Positions 36,401-46,613 of a DNA stretch of 64,000 nucleotides are shown in pieces. This DNA is from Gerris lacustris (Eukaryota > Arthropoda > Insecta > Hemiptera > Gerridae), in the NCBI GenBank assembly GCA_951217055.1, contig OX578280.1:37957628-38021627 (forward strand), in the 5' to 3' direction. A model generated the notes under the pieces. That model did not search any database and was not told the DNA's origin. It saw nothing but the letters and a program-made list of their open reading frames with translations. Made by a program: the position numbers and the translations under genes. Numbering within the stretch: position 1 is the first letter of the stretch; every line of letters begins with the position of its first letter.

Positions 36401-38365
36401 GTTGTTTAATGCTTATTAAGATAATATTATTAATATAAAAAATTTATTTTTAACATGACGTGATTTTTATACAATTTTAATTTTAAAAATTATATTTTAG
36501 ACACTTAATGTTTTGTCCAAATGTAACTTTCTTTAGTGTAAGTTTTTAAATTAATTATATTTTTTTTTTACTAGCAAAATATGCGTTTATAAAGGGTGCT
36601 TAGTATTTTAGTGCTAAGTGCTTAGTATTTTTTCTTTAACATAGAACCTCGCATACTGCGTCTTTGTGTCTGATATAGTTCTGGAGATATTGAGTGGTCT
36701 ATGTTACGTGGACACCTTATATTATGCATATATTATAGGAGAAAAAATAGTTCTTTTTTTATCATAAAATAATGTTTTTGTTGCGATTTCTTACAAACCT
36801 TATATGTGTCCTAAAAAGTGAGAGGGACAAAAATATTTAGTCATCTTGGAGGGGGGCCTCAAGAAAAATCTAGCACATGGGCCTCAGCAGTGGTTTTTTG
36901 TACAGGTGATATTTCTAACTTATTGCAACTCTTAAAAAAATAAATAAATAAAACAATAATAACTAGCCGGTGTAGCCGAGGGGTTAGCGCACTCGACTCT
37001 GAAACCAAGGTCTAAACCCCGGCTGTGAGTTCGAATCCCAGCGGGGTGAGACATGTTTCACACTGATGATCTCATCGATTAGATGAGTAAAGTGGCCGGA
37101 TAACTCCAGTCCTGTAATGACCTAATAAGCTGTTGAACGGGACTAAAACTACAACCAAAAAAAAAAAAAATAATAATAATAACTAGCTTATCTTGAACGG
37201 CTTGAAGTGACGCAGATAGGTTATTTATTTATTTATTTTGATGAGGAGAGGAAGATAGGAATGGAAATAATATGGTTAGGGTGCTTGTATTAAAGACTAA
37301 ATACATATTAAGATATTTTCTTTTTCTCTTGAATGAAAAAGCCAATAATGATTAAATTACAATTTAATTATTACTTACATCTTTGTATGGACATCCCCAA
37401 TTGGGACGACCTAATTTAGACTTTTTTTTACTTTATTTTTAATCGTTAATAACTTTGGTTCTACTCAATATTTGTTGATGAAACCATGCCCAACATGTAT
37501 GTGCAAACATATGCAAAAAAATCAATTGATTTTGTTTAGCCAATTCTGATCCTATAAATTTGGACTGGTGGTGACATACTCGCACATATACAAACATGTA
37601 AAAAAAAGTTAAGGCCGAATCAGGGTTTGTTTTTTATAATTTATGAAATGAAAAAGTATCCATAAATGTTGCAATCAGCTGTCCTCTGGAACCACTGGGC
37701 CAATGACCATGAAATTTTGTATAGAGAGCCCTCTTACTATCTAGGTGCTCATGAAGAAATATTTTCACATTCGCGATTTCTTGATTTATAATGGAGGCTA
37801 TTTGTATGCAAAATTTTCCATGATCATACCTCTGGGAAAAAATTGCTCTAAAATTTAGTGAAAGAGTTTTTCAATAGGTCATTCTGATTCAAGGTGGCAG
37901 CTATATATATATATATTTGGAACCAAGTCCTCTCACTAACATAATAATCATCATTACTTCTTTGAAACAGTCATTGCTTATTGTATGATAATTTCTATAA
38001 TAATATTGAGGTCTGCCATAATCTTATCAAATTAAACAAATACATACATTGAAAATCACAGAATACATAGTGAAGTCTGGGAATCCAGGTAATAGAACAT
38101 AAAACCAATTTAACTTAGAGGTTCGGTTTCATAAGTTGGGCATTAATAAGGGTATATTTTGAAAATAAAAAAATATAGTGTTGATTTTCCATGTTTTTGT
38201 GTTTTCAGGGACTTGAAATTAAGAGAAGATGAAATTGCAGAAGGCAACATCACCCAAGAAATATTGTCAAATGCTAAAGTGACAGAAGATGAATATTTAG
38301 TTGCACCTCCTGGTAATGTGCCAATAGAAACAACTATCTACGAAAGGACATCCGCTTCCCAATGA
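27482..38365 (+). CDS. GatC: Mitochondrial glutamyl-tRNA(Gln) amidotransferase subunit C (two exons)
   Basis: Coding exon 1 is 27482-27792 and exon 2 is 38209-38365. The AG|GTAATC donor and ttttcag acceptor restore the arginine of the conserved VLEDR motif, giving 155 residues. GatC is the small subunit of the mitochondrial GatCAB complex, which converts Glu-tRNA(Gln) to Gln-tRNA(Gln). Residues 1-30 are basic and Ser/Arg-rich, as in a mitochondrial targeting peptide. The helical core is followed by PLTSVLEDR at about residues 96-104 and by the family's C-terminal LREDEIAEGN and VAPPGN motifs. The size fits animal homologues (about 135-150). The ATG at 27482 is the first in frame. The 10,416-bp intron contains the whole SKI3 gene and two SINEs. 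The stop (38363-38365) lies 10 bases before the POLG2 start. In Drosophila the same pair is annotated as one bicistronic gene, so a shared mRNA is inferred here. Confidence 0.93.
29110..29345 (+). mobile_element. SINE-like repeat, second family
   Basis: A pol III box B-like sequence (AGTTCGATTCC at about 29145) is followed by a body 'tcacccagctaacactgtat...gtataagccctttggcagg'. A diverged relative of the body occurs at 40483-40640. Box A is not clear and no long A-rich tail is visible, so this is probably 5'-truncated or old. Confidence 0.5.
29783..29957 (+). mobile_element. tRNA-derived SINE, copy 1
   Basis: The head carries a box A-like 'catagccgagtaagcacac' and a box B-like 'gagtttgaatccca', then 'tgatgatctcatcga' and 'gtggccgg' in the body, matching 36968-37174. 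It ends in an A/TAA-rich tail and is flanked by direct copies of about 15 bases of AAATAATAATAATAG. The box B has a T in place of the conserved C, suggesting an older copy. Confidence 0.75.
30370..30436. mobile_element. hAT-like element end (fragment)
   Basis: A palindrome (gacgccttgggca / tgcccaaggcgtc at 30374-30401) followed by 'tgcccattggtaaatctgag' and 'cctg' resembles the end of hAT elements with CAGGCTCAGATTTACC termini. No opposite end was identified. Confidence 0.3.
31188..35516 (+). CDS. SKI3: Superkiller complex scaffold SKI3/TTC37, intronless, nested in GatC intron
   Basis: One uninterrupted frame of 1,442 codons. I start at the ATG at 31188 because it sits in a strong context (GACCATGG); the frame is open only three codons further. 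The product is all-helical tetratricopeptide-type sequence. The N-terminus (LKNLKKVIKNDPGNVWAFIY, then VSAFETASQISPDSVECWKG) matches the first TPRs of TTC37, more TPR pairs follow at about residues 470-620, and helical repeats continue to the C-terminus. Human TTC37 is about 1,560 residues, so this is near full length. SKI3 scaffolds the cytoplasmic SKI complex (SKIV2L helicase, WDR61), which feeds mRNA to the exosome. It lies on the same strand inside the GatC intron. Lack of introns beside intron-rich neighbours suggests either a retrocopy that replaced the parent or an old intronless gene; the frame is intact, so it is probably functional. The first AATAAA found after the stop is at about 35977. 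Confidence 0.88.
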   Translation: MDNNGIDTKRLLKESKKLILSSDSNDISKGLKNLKKVIKNDPGNVWAFIYYGVGASKNEKNRHEAVSAFETASQISPDSVECWKGLQACLETKTRSDHENRLLVKAYSNLLRLEGDVDKWKLLYDNIKASAAKSSISLAASVLSTLIEDHTCKTYKHEVACNDLSKLAFIHESLLKTNLEDVLRAFESWANFLDFSDRPEFCKKVCSYLTKLKHFGALSDFLYHTILIYGTKLYLKIQLMQHVIDISFDCLDNVEKLIPLVKAPLKEVENVKSFNQIKLALCIVHFFEEDFTMTREHLENLSCMGDVNATLFLLKFLCKAKDYEGVLFLCVRFARAFASINNDKLKFEFIICLLEALSSSNEVLLLEFAIKLGLKTFTKYGENRNLFYHLSHSYLGLQDSKAVFYLDKLRDSDDAKYLTCLFKQDASGCSTDSDKWLPGALLTANFDLINNNIKRALKNFTKVGVKDKCVSEPFLVLGIDSLAKGDVSRAASCFHRAFSLRPFDADILKYYIDSLFKLEDEQRALQVIDSVWKGNFGKWHLIGEKALFASGLIHSAKYDHEKSIRSFKHLMKLNPDCLEFTEAISDEYIRLGRLGIAENYVSRLVSEDPYDLHPLLLLSEVYKLDVNYSAYYNHSLNCLNFNPNENQEALKVSKLILSFFINFFKQNFKLEEFAHNYISNLGVNALKKVEHIVTKGINERTLDNEYLIALYKYVESHFLAAVKMMKLKGKLLEGKQLLNMCIKAIGRVMEIYGANYISFWKLLGDVLLLSSQLPFEIKVFAWLVNEEDLNDENVKFVDVSSSGRINLASKCYAVALNLAKTDAPSRMHEFFYDIGVSLILFANHPDSVNPKFKYFALKASLEACLKSFVHSDGISDSRWIHSNLLGVIVSLLGVRDNMFKEHFSTQELKMKEALMLQNYATHLAKSGLYNHAEETFEQARLRVDMDYSSSWVGQLLMQLINNDIETKKMLQYNLTQIGNHPLFKWILAYYLAKNRPGLYFHGGQYSMLNYIFSEEECLAETNPSRLTLMAYIHELIGNISTAKRLYIKVLRLARHVDEYTYNCFVANAVRLNPHCRLNYDFIELLDAAYSPSATVSLYHLNTRHLSILNPNKFVLQKAIVIMKNLLNVLSSHEENTLALVVPLLSILNDINLYRYIDMRVPFILEFLVKNIIVTIKRRKNEFRQIISTMDNACRVIFLKNIQKFVTLNKFNNSSTDLNCFKTSASISTLVNNPIGKLSMIDLKKENVVDWFSMSKEGMADNSKRNSDSQDSKPTHVPNPQEHVAHSKLDVSCPYSTMLTNLRGAVFPLPLSDEEKMLIKRKKILRIQTSMAPQPEKKPFKTKEESYLNLMEPHGCHSNCTLLFSLLRKSISVKDYNSSQKYAHLCLDIKCTSCLQNAKILPLISYISMETNNIRLIQKALHLYPSHPLLRKTTLWFISRISG
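35517..38208. other. SKI3 3' region and rest of GatC intron
   Basis: Holds the presumed SKI3 3' UTR, a possible hAT-like end at 36245 ('cagagccggaac') and a young SINE (36968-37174). The end (38195-38208) is the pyrimidine-rich acceptor of GatC exon 2. No other exon was recognised. Confidence 0.5.
36968..37174 (+). mobile_element. tRNA-derived SINE, copy 2, with target duplication
   Basis: The head is clearly tRNA-like: box A 'tagccgaggggttagcgcac' and box B 'gagttcgaatccc'. The tRNA-unrelated body ('tgatgatctcatcgatt', 'aagtggccgg', 'cctgtaatgacct') ends in an A run and (TAA)n. A 13-bp direct duplication AATAATAACTAGC flanks it at 36955-36967 and 37175-37187. The intact promoter boxes and perfect duplication indicate a fairly recent insertion. 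It is not a functional tRNA gene because it lacks a closing acceptor stem. Confidence 0.88.
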
Positions 38366-38375
38366 TTTTCTTACA

Positions 38376-41300
38376 ATGTTCTATGCTACAATCCACAAGC
38401 AAGATAGATATATTAAAGTAATTAAATTTCTCGAGAAATGGTCCTTTCTAAGGAGGGTTAAGGAGAGCTCTGACCATTTTTGTTTTGGTCCTTTGGGAAG
38501 GAATGTGTTTGAAAATATAAGGAATGAATGGATTAGATCTAACATCGTCAATAGAGATAAACAAGTTTTTCTTGTTGATACTTCCGAGTCTAGATACCCT
38601 GGATTAAGTTAGTATATTTGTTAACTTTCTTTTTATCGTTTAATGTGTGCCCTAAAAAAAGTATTTCTTATGAATAAAGCCCAATGGCAGATCAATTAGT
38701 ATATCCAAAGTATATGTTACATTAATAGATGGGGTTCATTGAATGTTAACCTTAGGGAAACCGGTCCTATATCTTTAATAAAATTGTAAAATTTAGATGG
38801 AGATTTTTCTAGCTGCTTTTCTTGTTATTATCAGAAGAACCAGTCACTCTTTGTCATCGTACCTATTACTTCAATTCTGTGTCCATATTGTCCTGGCAGG
38901 GTGCTGCTAATTTTTGTGAAATTTATAAATATTGTATAAAATAAATTAATATAGTTCCTGTAGTGAAACAATAATATGATTAAAATTGAGACTGACTTTT
39001 TTTTAAAAAAGTAATTTAATCAATTTAAATATGTTTTATATTTTACGTAGATATTTACTCCTGTTGTGTAGGTATTTAAAACAGATTAAGTCCTGTCAGG
39101 GGTGTGCGCTTCCTCATGTCTCTATTAGACTGCATGCATCCGATGGTTTAGTTAAGATTAAATCTATTGGTTATTGAGAGGAATATTCATGCCATTCTGA
39201 AACAATTAGTATAGTTGATCACCATGTCAAAAAAAGGATCATATTGGCTATATTGGTCTCTATTTAATTATATGAATCAATTTAACACCGTAGGAAATAA
39301 GTAAAGGTATTATTTAGATAATCCTAATTACAAAAAAATATTAATAATTTAAATAAATGTTCTAAAAAAGAAAAAAAATAATGGTTAAATACTTTTTATT
39401 TATTTCTATGGCACTTCTTTAGATTGTTCCTCCCCTTATAAATAAAACTGAGGGGAGTAACAATCTAAAGAAGGTGTACGGAATGTTCTTCTTCAGACTG
39501 TTACTCCCCTTATAAAAGCAGAAGTGTGATATTCCTTTGTCCCAAAGTACATTGGACTAAACATCACTTTATCTTAACATTTTTTTAGTCAAAGTCGTTC
39601 ATATTCTAAAAATCATAAGGGAGAAACAACCTAAAGAATTACCATTTCTATTTTATTAAGAATGCATACATACTTAAATTTTATTTATTTGAGTAACATA
39701 TTTTACAAATGGCAATAAGTTAAAATACAATTAGTCTATTTTTAGCCTATATTACCAAAGTAAATGTGAAGAAGGGGGGAATCCTACTCACTAGTAAGTT
39801 CATTAGGCAACAATCTAAATTCATTAGTCGAGAAGAGTATTACTACTTCATTCTGATATTATGCTTCCTTTGTTGAAGCGCTATTTATATTTTACATTCT
39901 AAATTACATTCATTGGCTTTCCATTCCAAGCCTGCAAAACTCTTCACTATGTTTTATAAAATAATAGATATAACTAGCACTATAATAATATAACTGGCAC
40001 TATAACTAATATAACTGGCCAGGAAAATTGAAGGGGAGCCAATGAAAGTGGGCTGACACTATTGTTGATAGAAAACAAAATTCACACTGGTTTGCAGATA
40101 AATTTGTACAAAAGTTGGCAAATCAACATATTAGAAGAATAGTCATTCCATTCTTTCATAATAACTATTTTATAAAACTAGTAAAGCTTATCTTCATTAA
40201 CCATTTTATATTATGATTTTATCTAGGTATTAAAGAGCCTTTTATCGCTGCCAGAAAATTATATCCGGATTTACCATTTGGCTTAGCCAATATTCAGCGA
40301 ATTGGAAATAAAGTTAAAGTACTAAATGATAATGGATCTGTAATAATTAAACCTAAGCAAACTACTGTATATCGTTATATTGGCTTACTTGATCCTCTAG
40401 AAGGCAGACAATTCTTTTATAGGTGGCAGCTAGAGCGTAAGCGATGGTGGAGACTTGTAAGTTCTATAATTAATTTTAATTTTATCTGTGTTCACCCAGC
40501 ATTGCAATGTTAATGGGTAGTTTCTTTAGTGATTGCCCTCATCCCTTGCCACCAATTATACAGTTTATACTGCTGATGGAGCGACAATTCTACCCTGTCA
40601 TCTATTACATAGATATTTGTATAAGCCCTCCAAGGGCTGTTGTGCTGCAGATTATTATTTAACAATATACATCCTAAATTAATCTTTTAATTTTAACTTG
40701 AAGAAATCATCTTGTATTTTGTAAAATGACCACAGTAGTTTGTCCTGGTAATCATCACTACTCAGACCAACTAAAGTGGTGAAAGCAATAAATCTATTGT
40801 TATTTTTTGGCAATAATCAAAATTGAATTTTGATCTTTAATTTTTTTTAAAACTTAATCTCAAAGATGATAAACATAACGTTAAGTCAAGAATAATTGAT
40901 ATTTTCTTTGGCTTTCTCTTTCCCACAAGAAAACTACCAGCAGTACAGACAAAATACAATATATATATTTTTTTGAGTTAAAACTTACCTATTTATAAAA
41001 AAAAACTTCAAAATTTAATTCTTCTTGAAATAATAATTTGTTATCTGTTAGTTTGTTAACTAAAAAAACTATGTAATATTATTCACAAAAAAGTTAACAT
41101 ACATTACTATCTGTAAGAATCACAATGATTAGTGGCTTAGTGTTTATTCTATAAATGGTTATTGTCTTTATGATTTAATTTATTATGCATAATACTAATA
41201 ATTAGTCTTCTGTTATTAAACTGGATATTTGAATTTTATTTTGCAGTTTTCTCGGGACCCAGGCAATTTTTCATTGAATGCAGAAACATCAGATAATATT

Positions 41301-44065
41301 GAGAGTGCAACCGTTGTTTGCAAATATCCTTGGGGTGATTTTTTTCTTGAGAATATTAATTTTCACTCTTCATCATGGTTCGACAACCTTCAGCCCTCAG
41401 AGCAAAATGATTTTTCGGTATGACATCTATCATTTATGTGTTTTATTAATTTATATTTTTTATTACTAGAAATTATTGACTACCAAACCTCATATCTTCT
41501 TCATTTTTCACTTCTTTCTTTTTTTTCATTTCCTAATCCTCGTATTGTTTTTTTACTTTCTCATTTATGTATAAATTTTATTATTAGGGCCGAATAAAAT
41601 TCAAAGTTAACTTATTTGAAAACTTTAAAATTATTATTTTTTCTAATCATCATCGGTATAGACTGATATTGAGGGCCCAAAATAGTCTCTGTTTCAAACC
41701 GATTTTAGACCATGAATTTTAAAAAAGCAATATAATAGCTGGTGGTGGTATGGACATTGGGATCTCACTGTTGTAAGCTGACTGGTGGATGATCGGCCGT
41801 TGGGCGTCCGTCTCATTGTGAAAGCCACCTTAGGCAGTATCTTTAATTTTTGATACTTTGAAGTTATCTTATTCCCTTGGTTTGTTTTTATTTATCTTGC
41901 CTCATATGCCTATACTGCTGAAATATGCATATTATACTCTATATAACAAGTTTAACTGCTTTTTAGGCATTTGAGGCAATAGATAATTTCAAAATGATCC
42001 TTAGGGAATAAGAAAAAGTACTCTCATGGGCTGTTTTACACCATAAGTATAATAATTTTTTGCACTTCTCTATAATAATTACTTTTGTAGAAGAATATTT
42101 TCATGAAGAGCCTTTGAAATGTTTTCTTATGCTTGTTGAATCTGATAAAGTTTCTACAGCGTTTGATTTATCATAACGATTCTTTAACTCAGATGTAAAT
42201 TATTGTAGGTCTAATTTTTTTAAAAATAATTGGCTTTTTGTGGCATGCATATTATTATACAGGGTCCGGCAGTGAAACGGGAATATTTAAAAAACTCTCA
42301 AAGTCTTGATTATTAACATTTATTTAACTTTTTTACACAAATTTAATCTAAATTAGTGGAAATACCGGCCCTCTGGACGCTCAAGGTCGAGTCCCCAACT
42401 CCTCTCGAGCCGTCTGACTCTAATCTTCTCAATAACTTAATCTTCCCGTTTCACTGCCGGACCCTGTATATAATCATGGTAAAATATTGTAACTTCTTTG
42501 TTGATAGTCGTACATTTCAAAGAAAGAATGCTCAATTTTTTGATTTTAGCATTCTAGAAAATAGCTAAAATGTGACAAATAAATTTACCTCTTAGATACT
42601 GAATTTCAGATAATAGAAACTCTAACTGCTTCATAACTTTTTAAATTATTGCACTTCTTTTTGTTCCAGATTGTAATTGGCAAGAAACGTACGTTTCCTC
42701 ATGTAATCGAATGTTCTATGTCTGGAGAGTTAGGCACATTATTATATTTGTGCGATGCTTTCTCTGACCAAGATAAGAAACCAGTTATGATATTCCATAG
42801 AAAAATGTGTCCTTATAAATTTGCATTTTCCATGCCTCTTGAGAGTAAGTTGAATACACATTGATGTACTTAACTGTTTTTTCACATAATTCTTGCTTTT
42901 TTACATCCAATTTATTTTTGTTATATACCGCAATAGGGTATCTCAGATAGCGTGGGCAGGCCAAGCATTCATTTTTCCTGGTATCAGGCATTACTACTAG
43001 GCAGTATAAAAAAGGAGAAAGACAGGTTTGAGTATTATGATGTTAAGCTTAAGGATTTGTGTGAATGAATCAGGGTTAGCGGGAAAGAGGTAGAGAGAGA
43101 ATGGTGGAGTCAAGATAGCGTACATAGTGGATAGAGTAGAGGGCAAAATAATTGGCAATAATTAAATAGACACAATTTAGAATAGTGTCTGTTATTCTAT
43201 AAATTATAGATTAAGCTGCTATCTTCTTTTAATTAATTTATAATGCCTTAACTAACTAAACGTTTATTTTTCAGGTGAAGAGCACAAAAATGACTTGTTA
43301 GATCTGTGTAAAATGCTATGTTTGGAATTACGTCGTAGAGGAGTTTCTACACTGTGGCCACAAGAAGCTAAAAAGTCTTTAGAGACTCAGTTTGAACAAC
43401 ATGATAGTATTGGAGTTCCATACACTATTGTAATTACTCTGGAATCGTTAACTAGTGGCATTGTTGGAATTAGAGATAGAGACACCACCCTTCAGGTATG
43501 TCTACAAATTTTATTTTGATTGGATTTTATCATTACTAGCCTTTTTTATAAGATAATATGAACGCTTTTAACCTTTTGAGGATGTAGACATAAATCACTG
43601 TGAATACATTTTATGCTTCCATTTAAGCTCAAGACTAGGTACATCTGGTGCTTTCTAGAGGTTGCCTGAGATATTATGAATATTTTATAAAAAGTATAGA
43701 TAAAGTTGTTAATAGATAAATGTTAATAATGTATAGATGAGAATTGTTAATAGAAACAAACGATTAAGCAAAAATGGCTCAGGCCAGTGTCAAACTTTCC
43801 TCTTTTTTTTTGGGGGGGGGGGGGGGGGGGGGGGGAGGGGTCACAGTCCTATGGAACAATGTTACAATATATCGCTCAATCCTAAAAGCGTTAAGCGTTA
43901 AATTAATTTACTCCTAAAAAAAAATAAAAACTATTGAATTTAAGTTTATTATGTATAGTTCATAAATATATATGTATTTTTTTTATCTAGGAGGAGATTC
44001 ATATAAATGATATCGGAGAATATGGAGAGCTTTTGATTAAAAATTATGAAATAAAAAACTTTTAA
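38376..44065 (+). CDS. POLG2: DNA polymerase subunit gamma-2, mitochondrial (six coding exons)
   Basis: Coding exons: 38376-38607, 40227-40456, 41247-41417, 42670-42844, 43275-43495, 43991-44065. All junctions are GT...AG and phases agree, giving 367 residues against 361 in Drosophila. The protein is the accessory subunit of mitochondrial DNA polymerase gamma; it binds DNA, dimerises and raises processivity. Family marks are FGPLGRNVFENIRNEW near residue 37, the tryptophan-rich QLERKRWWRL, KYPWGDFF, and the C-terminal anticodon-binding-like domain with LRRRGVSTLWP, GVPYTIVITLESL, GIRDRDTTLQ and EIHINDIGEY. It is descended from class II aminoacyl-tRNA synthetases but has lost catalysis. The start ATG has A at -3 and lies 10 bases after the GatC stop. 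No promoter space exists between them, so translation from a shared mRNA is inferred. Introns contain a hAT MITE, a SINE piece and a mariner MITE. No frameshift or missing motif was seen. Confidence 0.95.
39410..39643 (+). mobile_element. hAT MITE family M, copy 1 (POLG2 intron 1)
   Basis: A 234-bp element with terminal inverted repeats starting GGCACTTCTTTAGATTGTT (left) and ending aacaacctaaagaattacc (right). It is flanked by a perfect 8-bp duplication ATTTCTAT at 39402-39409 and 39644-39651. It contains an internal inverted copy of the TIR ('gtaacaatctaaagaag'). An inverted relative lies at 54217-54451. Confidence 0.88.
40483..40640 (+). mobile_element. Second-family SINE fragment (POLG2 intron 2)
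   Basis: 'tgttcacccagcattgcaat' through 'gtataagccctccaagggc' aligns with the body of the 29110-29345 repeat but lacks the box B head. It is an old, truncated copy. Confidence 0.45.
42260..42466. mobile_element. Mariner-like MITE (POLG2 intron 3)
   Basis: The ends CAGGGTCCGGCAGTGAAACG and cgtttcactgccggaccctg are perfect inverted repeats of about 25 bp, flanked by TA on both sides (42258-42259, 42467-42468). The 207-bp body has no coding capacity. This fits a Tc1/mariner-derived MITE. Confidence 0.85.
43811..43841. repeat. Poly-G tract
   Basis: A run of about 24 G preceded by a T run, in POLG2 intron 5, 150 bases before the last exon. Such a run could form a G-quadruplex. Confidence 0.9.
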
Positions 44066-45979
44066 ATTTATATATATGAGATAACGAACATACTTGGATA
44101 CAACTGTATTAGTAAGAGATTTTTTCAAAAAAAAGTTGATTAACATTTTAATGATTTCTTTACTTGGAGATTCAGTTGACCCATTCTGTTCTTTGGTTCA
44201 CTCCACGCTTTTGAAGACATAATATAATAGGCCTTGAAGTAAATATCCTTTATAATTACTGGTTGGTATGTCTAATATCTGTTGTATGTAAGTGTATAAA
44301 ATAGAATCGTAGTATGTTTGTTTATGTTCATTTATCCTTTCCTCTAGAATTTTTCTTCTCCTAATTGTTTTCTTTTTCCTAGAATTTCGAATAAACCTTT
44401 TTGAAGGTCGACTACACTCACTGGTTGCTACACTTGGATTTTTTTTTTTTTTTTTTTTTGACAGTGCGGGAAAATCAAAAAATTAGGGCAGGAAGCTAAT
44501 GAGAGCTTGATATCTCAAAGATATGACCAACTATGCAAACAAGCATGTACTTACTGGATACACAGGATATCAGCCTAGTGGCTTTATTCTTTCACTAACA
44601 TAAGTTGGCCATCCTGAGTGTCAAAAGCAATTCTTACTGTAACTCCAATGTAGTGTCTCTATGATTGAATACCAATTAACGCTATCATATATGATCCTGC
44701 TGAAGTTAAAGGAATACCGTACTTCGATTGCTCCTCTTCACAAACATCTCTCAGTATGTTAATCCTCTTTTATCAGGCATAGAAAAGAGTGTGTTGTGGG
44801 TGCTATCCACTTTCACTAAATAATAATTGATTTAGACTCGTAAAAAAAAATACAACTAATGGTATCTGAAGATACCATTAGTATCTTATAGTTGAATCTA
44901 AAGATATCATTTTAACTTATTTATTAACAATAGTAGCGATGTAGGGAATATAAATTAAAATAAACTTAATTCAAATTTTAATTTTTTATTAAATAATTTT
45001 TAATAATAATATAGTCTTTTAATTGAATAAAACTATGTACAAATCCAACATTTGTTAGAAACTTTTTTTTTAATAATTTATACAATTTAATAACTTTTGG
45101 AAGGTATAGATTTCAACAAAAATATAAACATCTTAATTTTTTTATTATCTAGACCATAATTCAAAAATTGTCGACCTTTTACAAACATCTAAACAACAAT
45201 TAAAAGTATTATAATTATTCTTAAGTATAGCAAACATAAGGAATACATTTAAATGGTAGTAATATTGTGGAGTATATAGTACTATTGGTAATAATTATTG
45301 AGTTCTGAGTGTATTTTTCTTTTTCAAAAAGAACTTAGGATTCTACAAATAAATAAATATAATGAAACAAAAAAGTCACAATAATAAATAAATAAATAAT
45401 GAGGAATGTGCATAAGCCTATTCTGTTTATTGTACTTATGAAGTTTATAATGTCTGAATAATTTCTTGAATGACTAAATTCTGATTTCTCTAATACTAAT
45501 TGTATTATATTTTAAATTATTAAAATAGAACAATAATTGTAGTAAATAATACTGAAACAGCTGTAAAAATATTAAATAATGGTCAGAGACAATAATGTGC
45601 ATTTGATTCTTTTTTATTTTCTTTACATCACATAAAAACATTAAAGACAGACAGTTCATTTAAATAGTTTATTAATGAATTTTAATTATATGAAACCAAA
45701 TTTTATTGATTTAGAATTCAAGAGAAAAGAAGCATAACAAGGCTTCTTCGCTATACAATTTCCCCACTGACTATTATATCTCGATTCTATCTGATACTTC
45801 CAATGATCCTATCTGAAGCCAAGTCATGTGATGTGAGTCAAAATATCATAAATTGATGATGGTTCCAGCCATAGAAGTCAATATGCTTTATTAGCAAAGA
45901 TTGAAATATGATTTAAATTCGTTAAGCTGTTTCTAAAGTTCGCAAGTTAAAAAATACTAACAGGAGTCAAGTCTCTTTC

Positions 45980-46018
<39 letters not shown>

Positions 46019-46302
46019 ATAACAAAGAATGGCCAACACAGAGAGTTTGATCAGAAGCCTGCAACAGGCATTCAGAGTAATATTATTTATAAGACAGGAA
46101 AAGCTAGGTTGGCTAGGGGTACAGCTTTAGTAAAATATTGCTAAAATAGGATCGACAAATATAAAATTTTAACAATAAGGGACTTCTTTTGATTTCAGTC
46201 AATATGGTCCTTTAATTACATCTCTAGCTCTCATGGGCAGCTAATGATTACATAATGGTTTAAAAGCTAATAGACAAGATACACCTACTAGTGGTGGATT
46301 CA
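44066..46302. other. POLG2 3' UTR and convergent intergenic region
   Basis: After the POLG2 stop the first AATAAA is at 44390-44395, followed by a GT/T-rich stretch ending in a 21-T run near 44440. This is a reasonable but unproven cleavage site. A run of about 31 A lies at 45985-46015. No gene was recognised between here and the retroelement. Confidence 0.45.
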
Positions 46303-46307
46303 GATAA

Positions 46308-46613
46308 TGTCGCTGCCGGAATCAAACTTTGAGGCCGGCAGACGTGTAACTATGAAGAAAAACCCTTTGTTAACTGATAAGTACGAGTATATAACAATTA
46401 TATTTACTGAATACAAAACGTAACTTTACATATACTTAACGTACAAAAAAGTTTTACTTCTTAGAATAATTTCTTGACGTATATAAAACATGTCAATAGT
46501 ATTCAAGTAACTTGGAACGACAGCTCGGTAACTTATGTCATACAACAGAAATAAAAGTACTAAAAGAAATAGAAAAAATAAACTAAGCGCAAATCGCTGT
46601 TCTCACAGCGACA
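46308..46613 (-). repeat. 3' LTR of the gag-only element
   Basis: 306 bp, preceded in transcription order by the polypurine tract. Both LTR ends fold: TCGCTGT gaga ACAGCGA at the U3 end, and a TGCCGG...CCGGCA hairpin at the other end. Confidence 0.93.

Noticed and set aside
36968..37040. Functional tRNA gene
   Set aside because: It has box A and B but no proper acceptor stem, and continues into a SINE body with an A-rich tail and target duplication.
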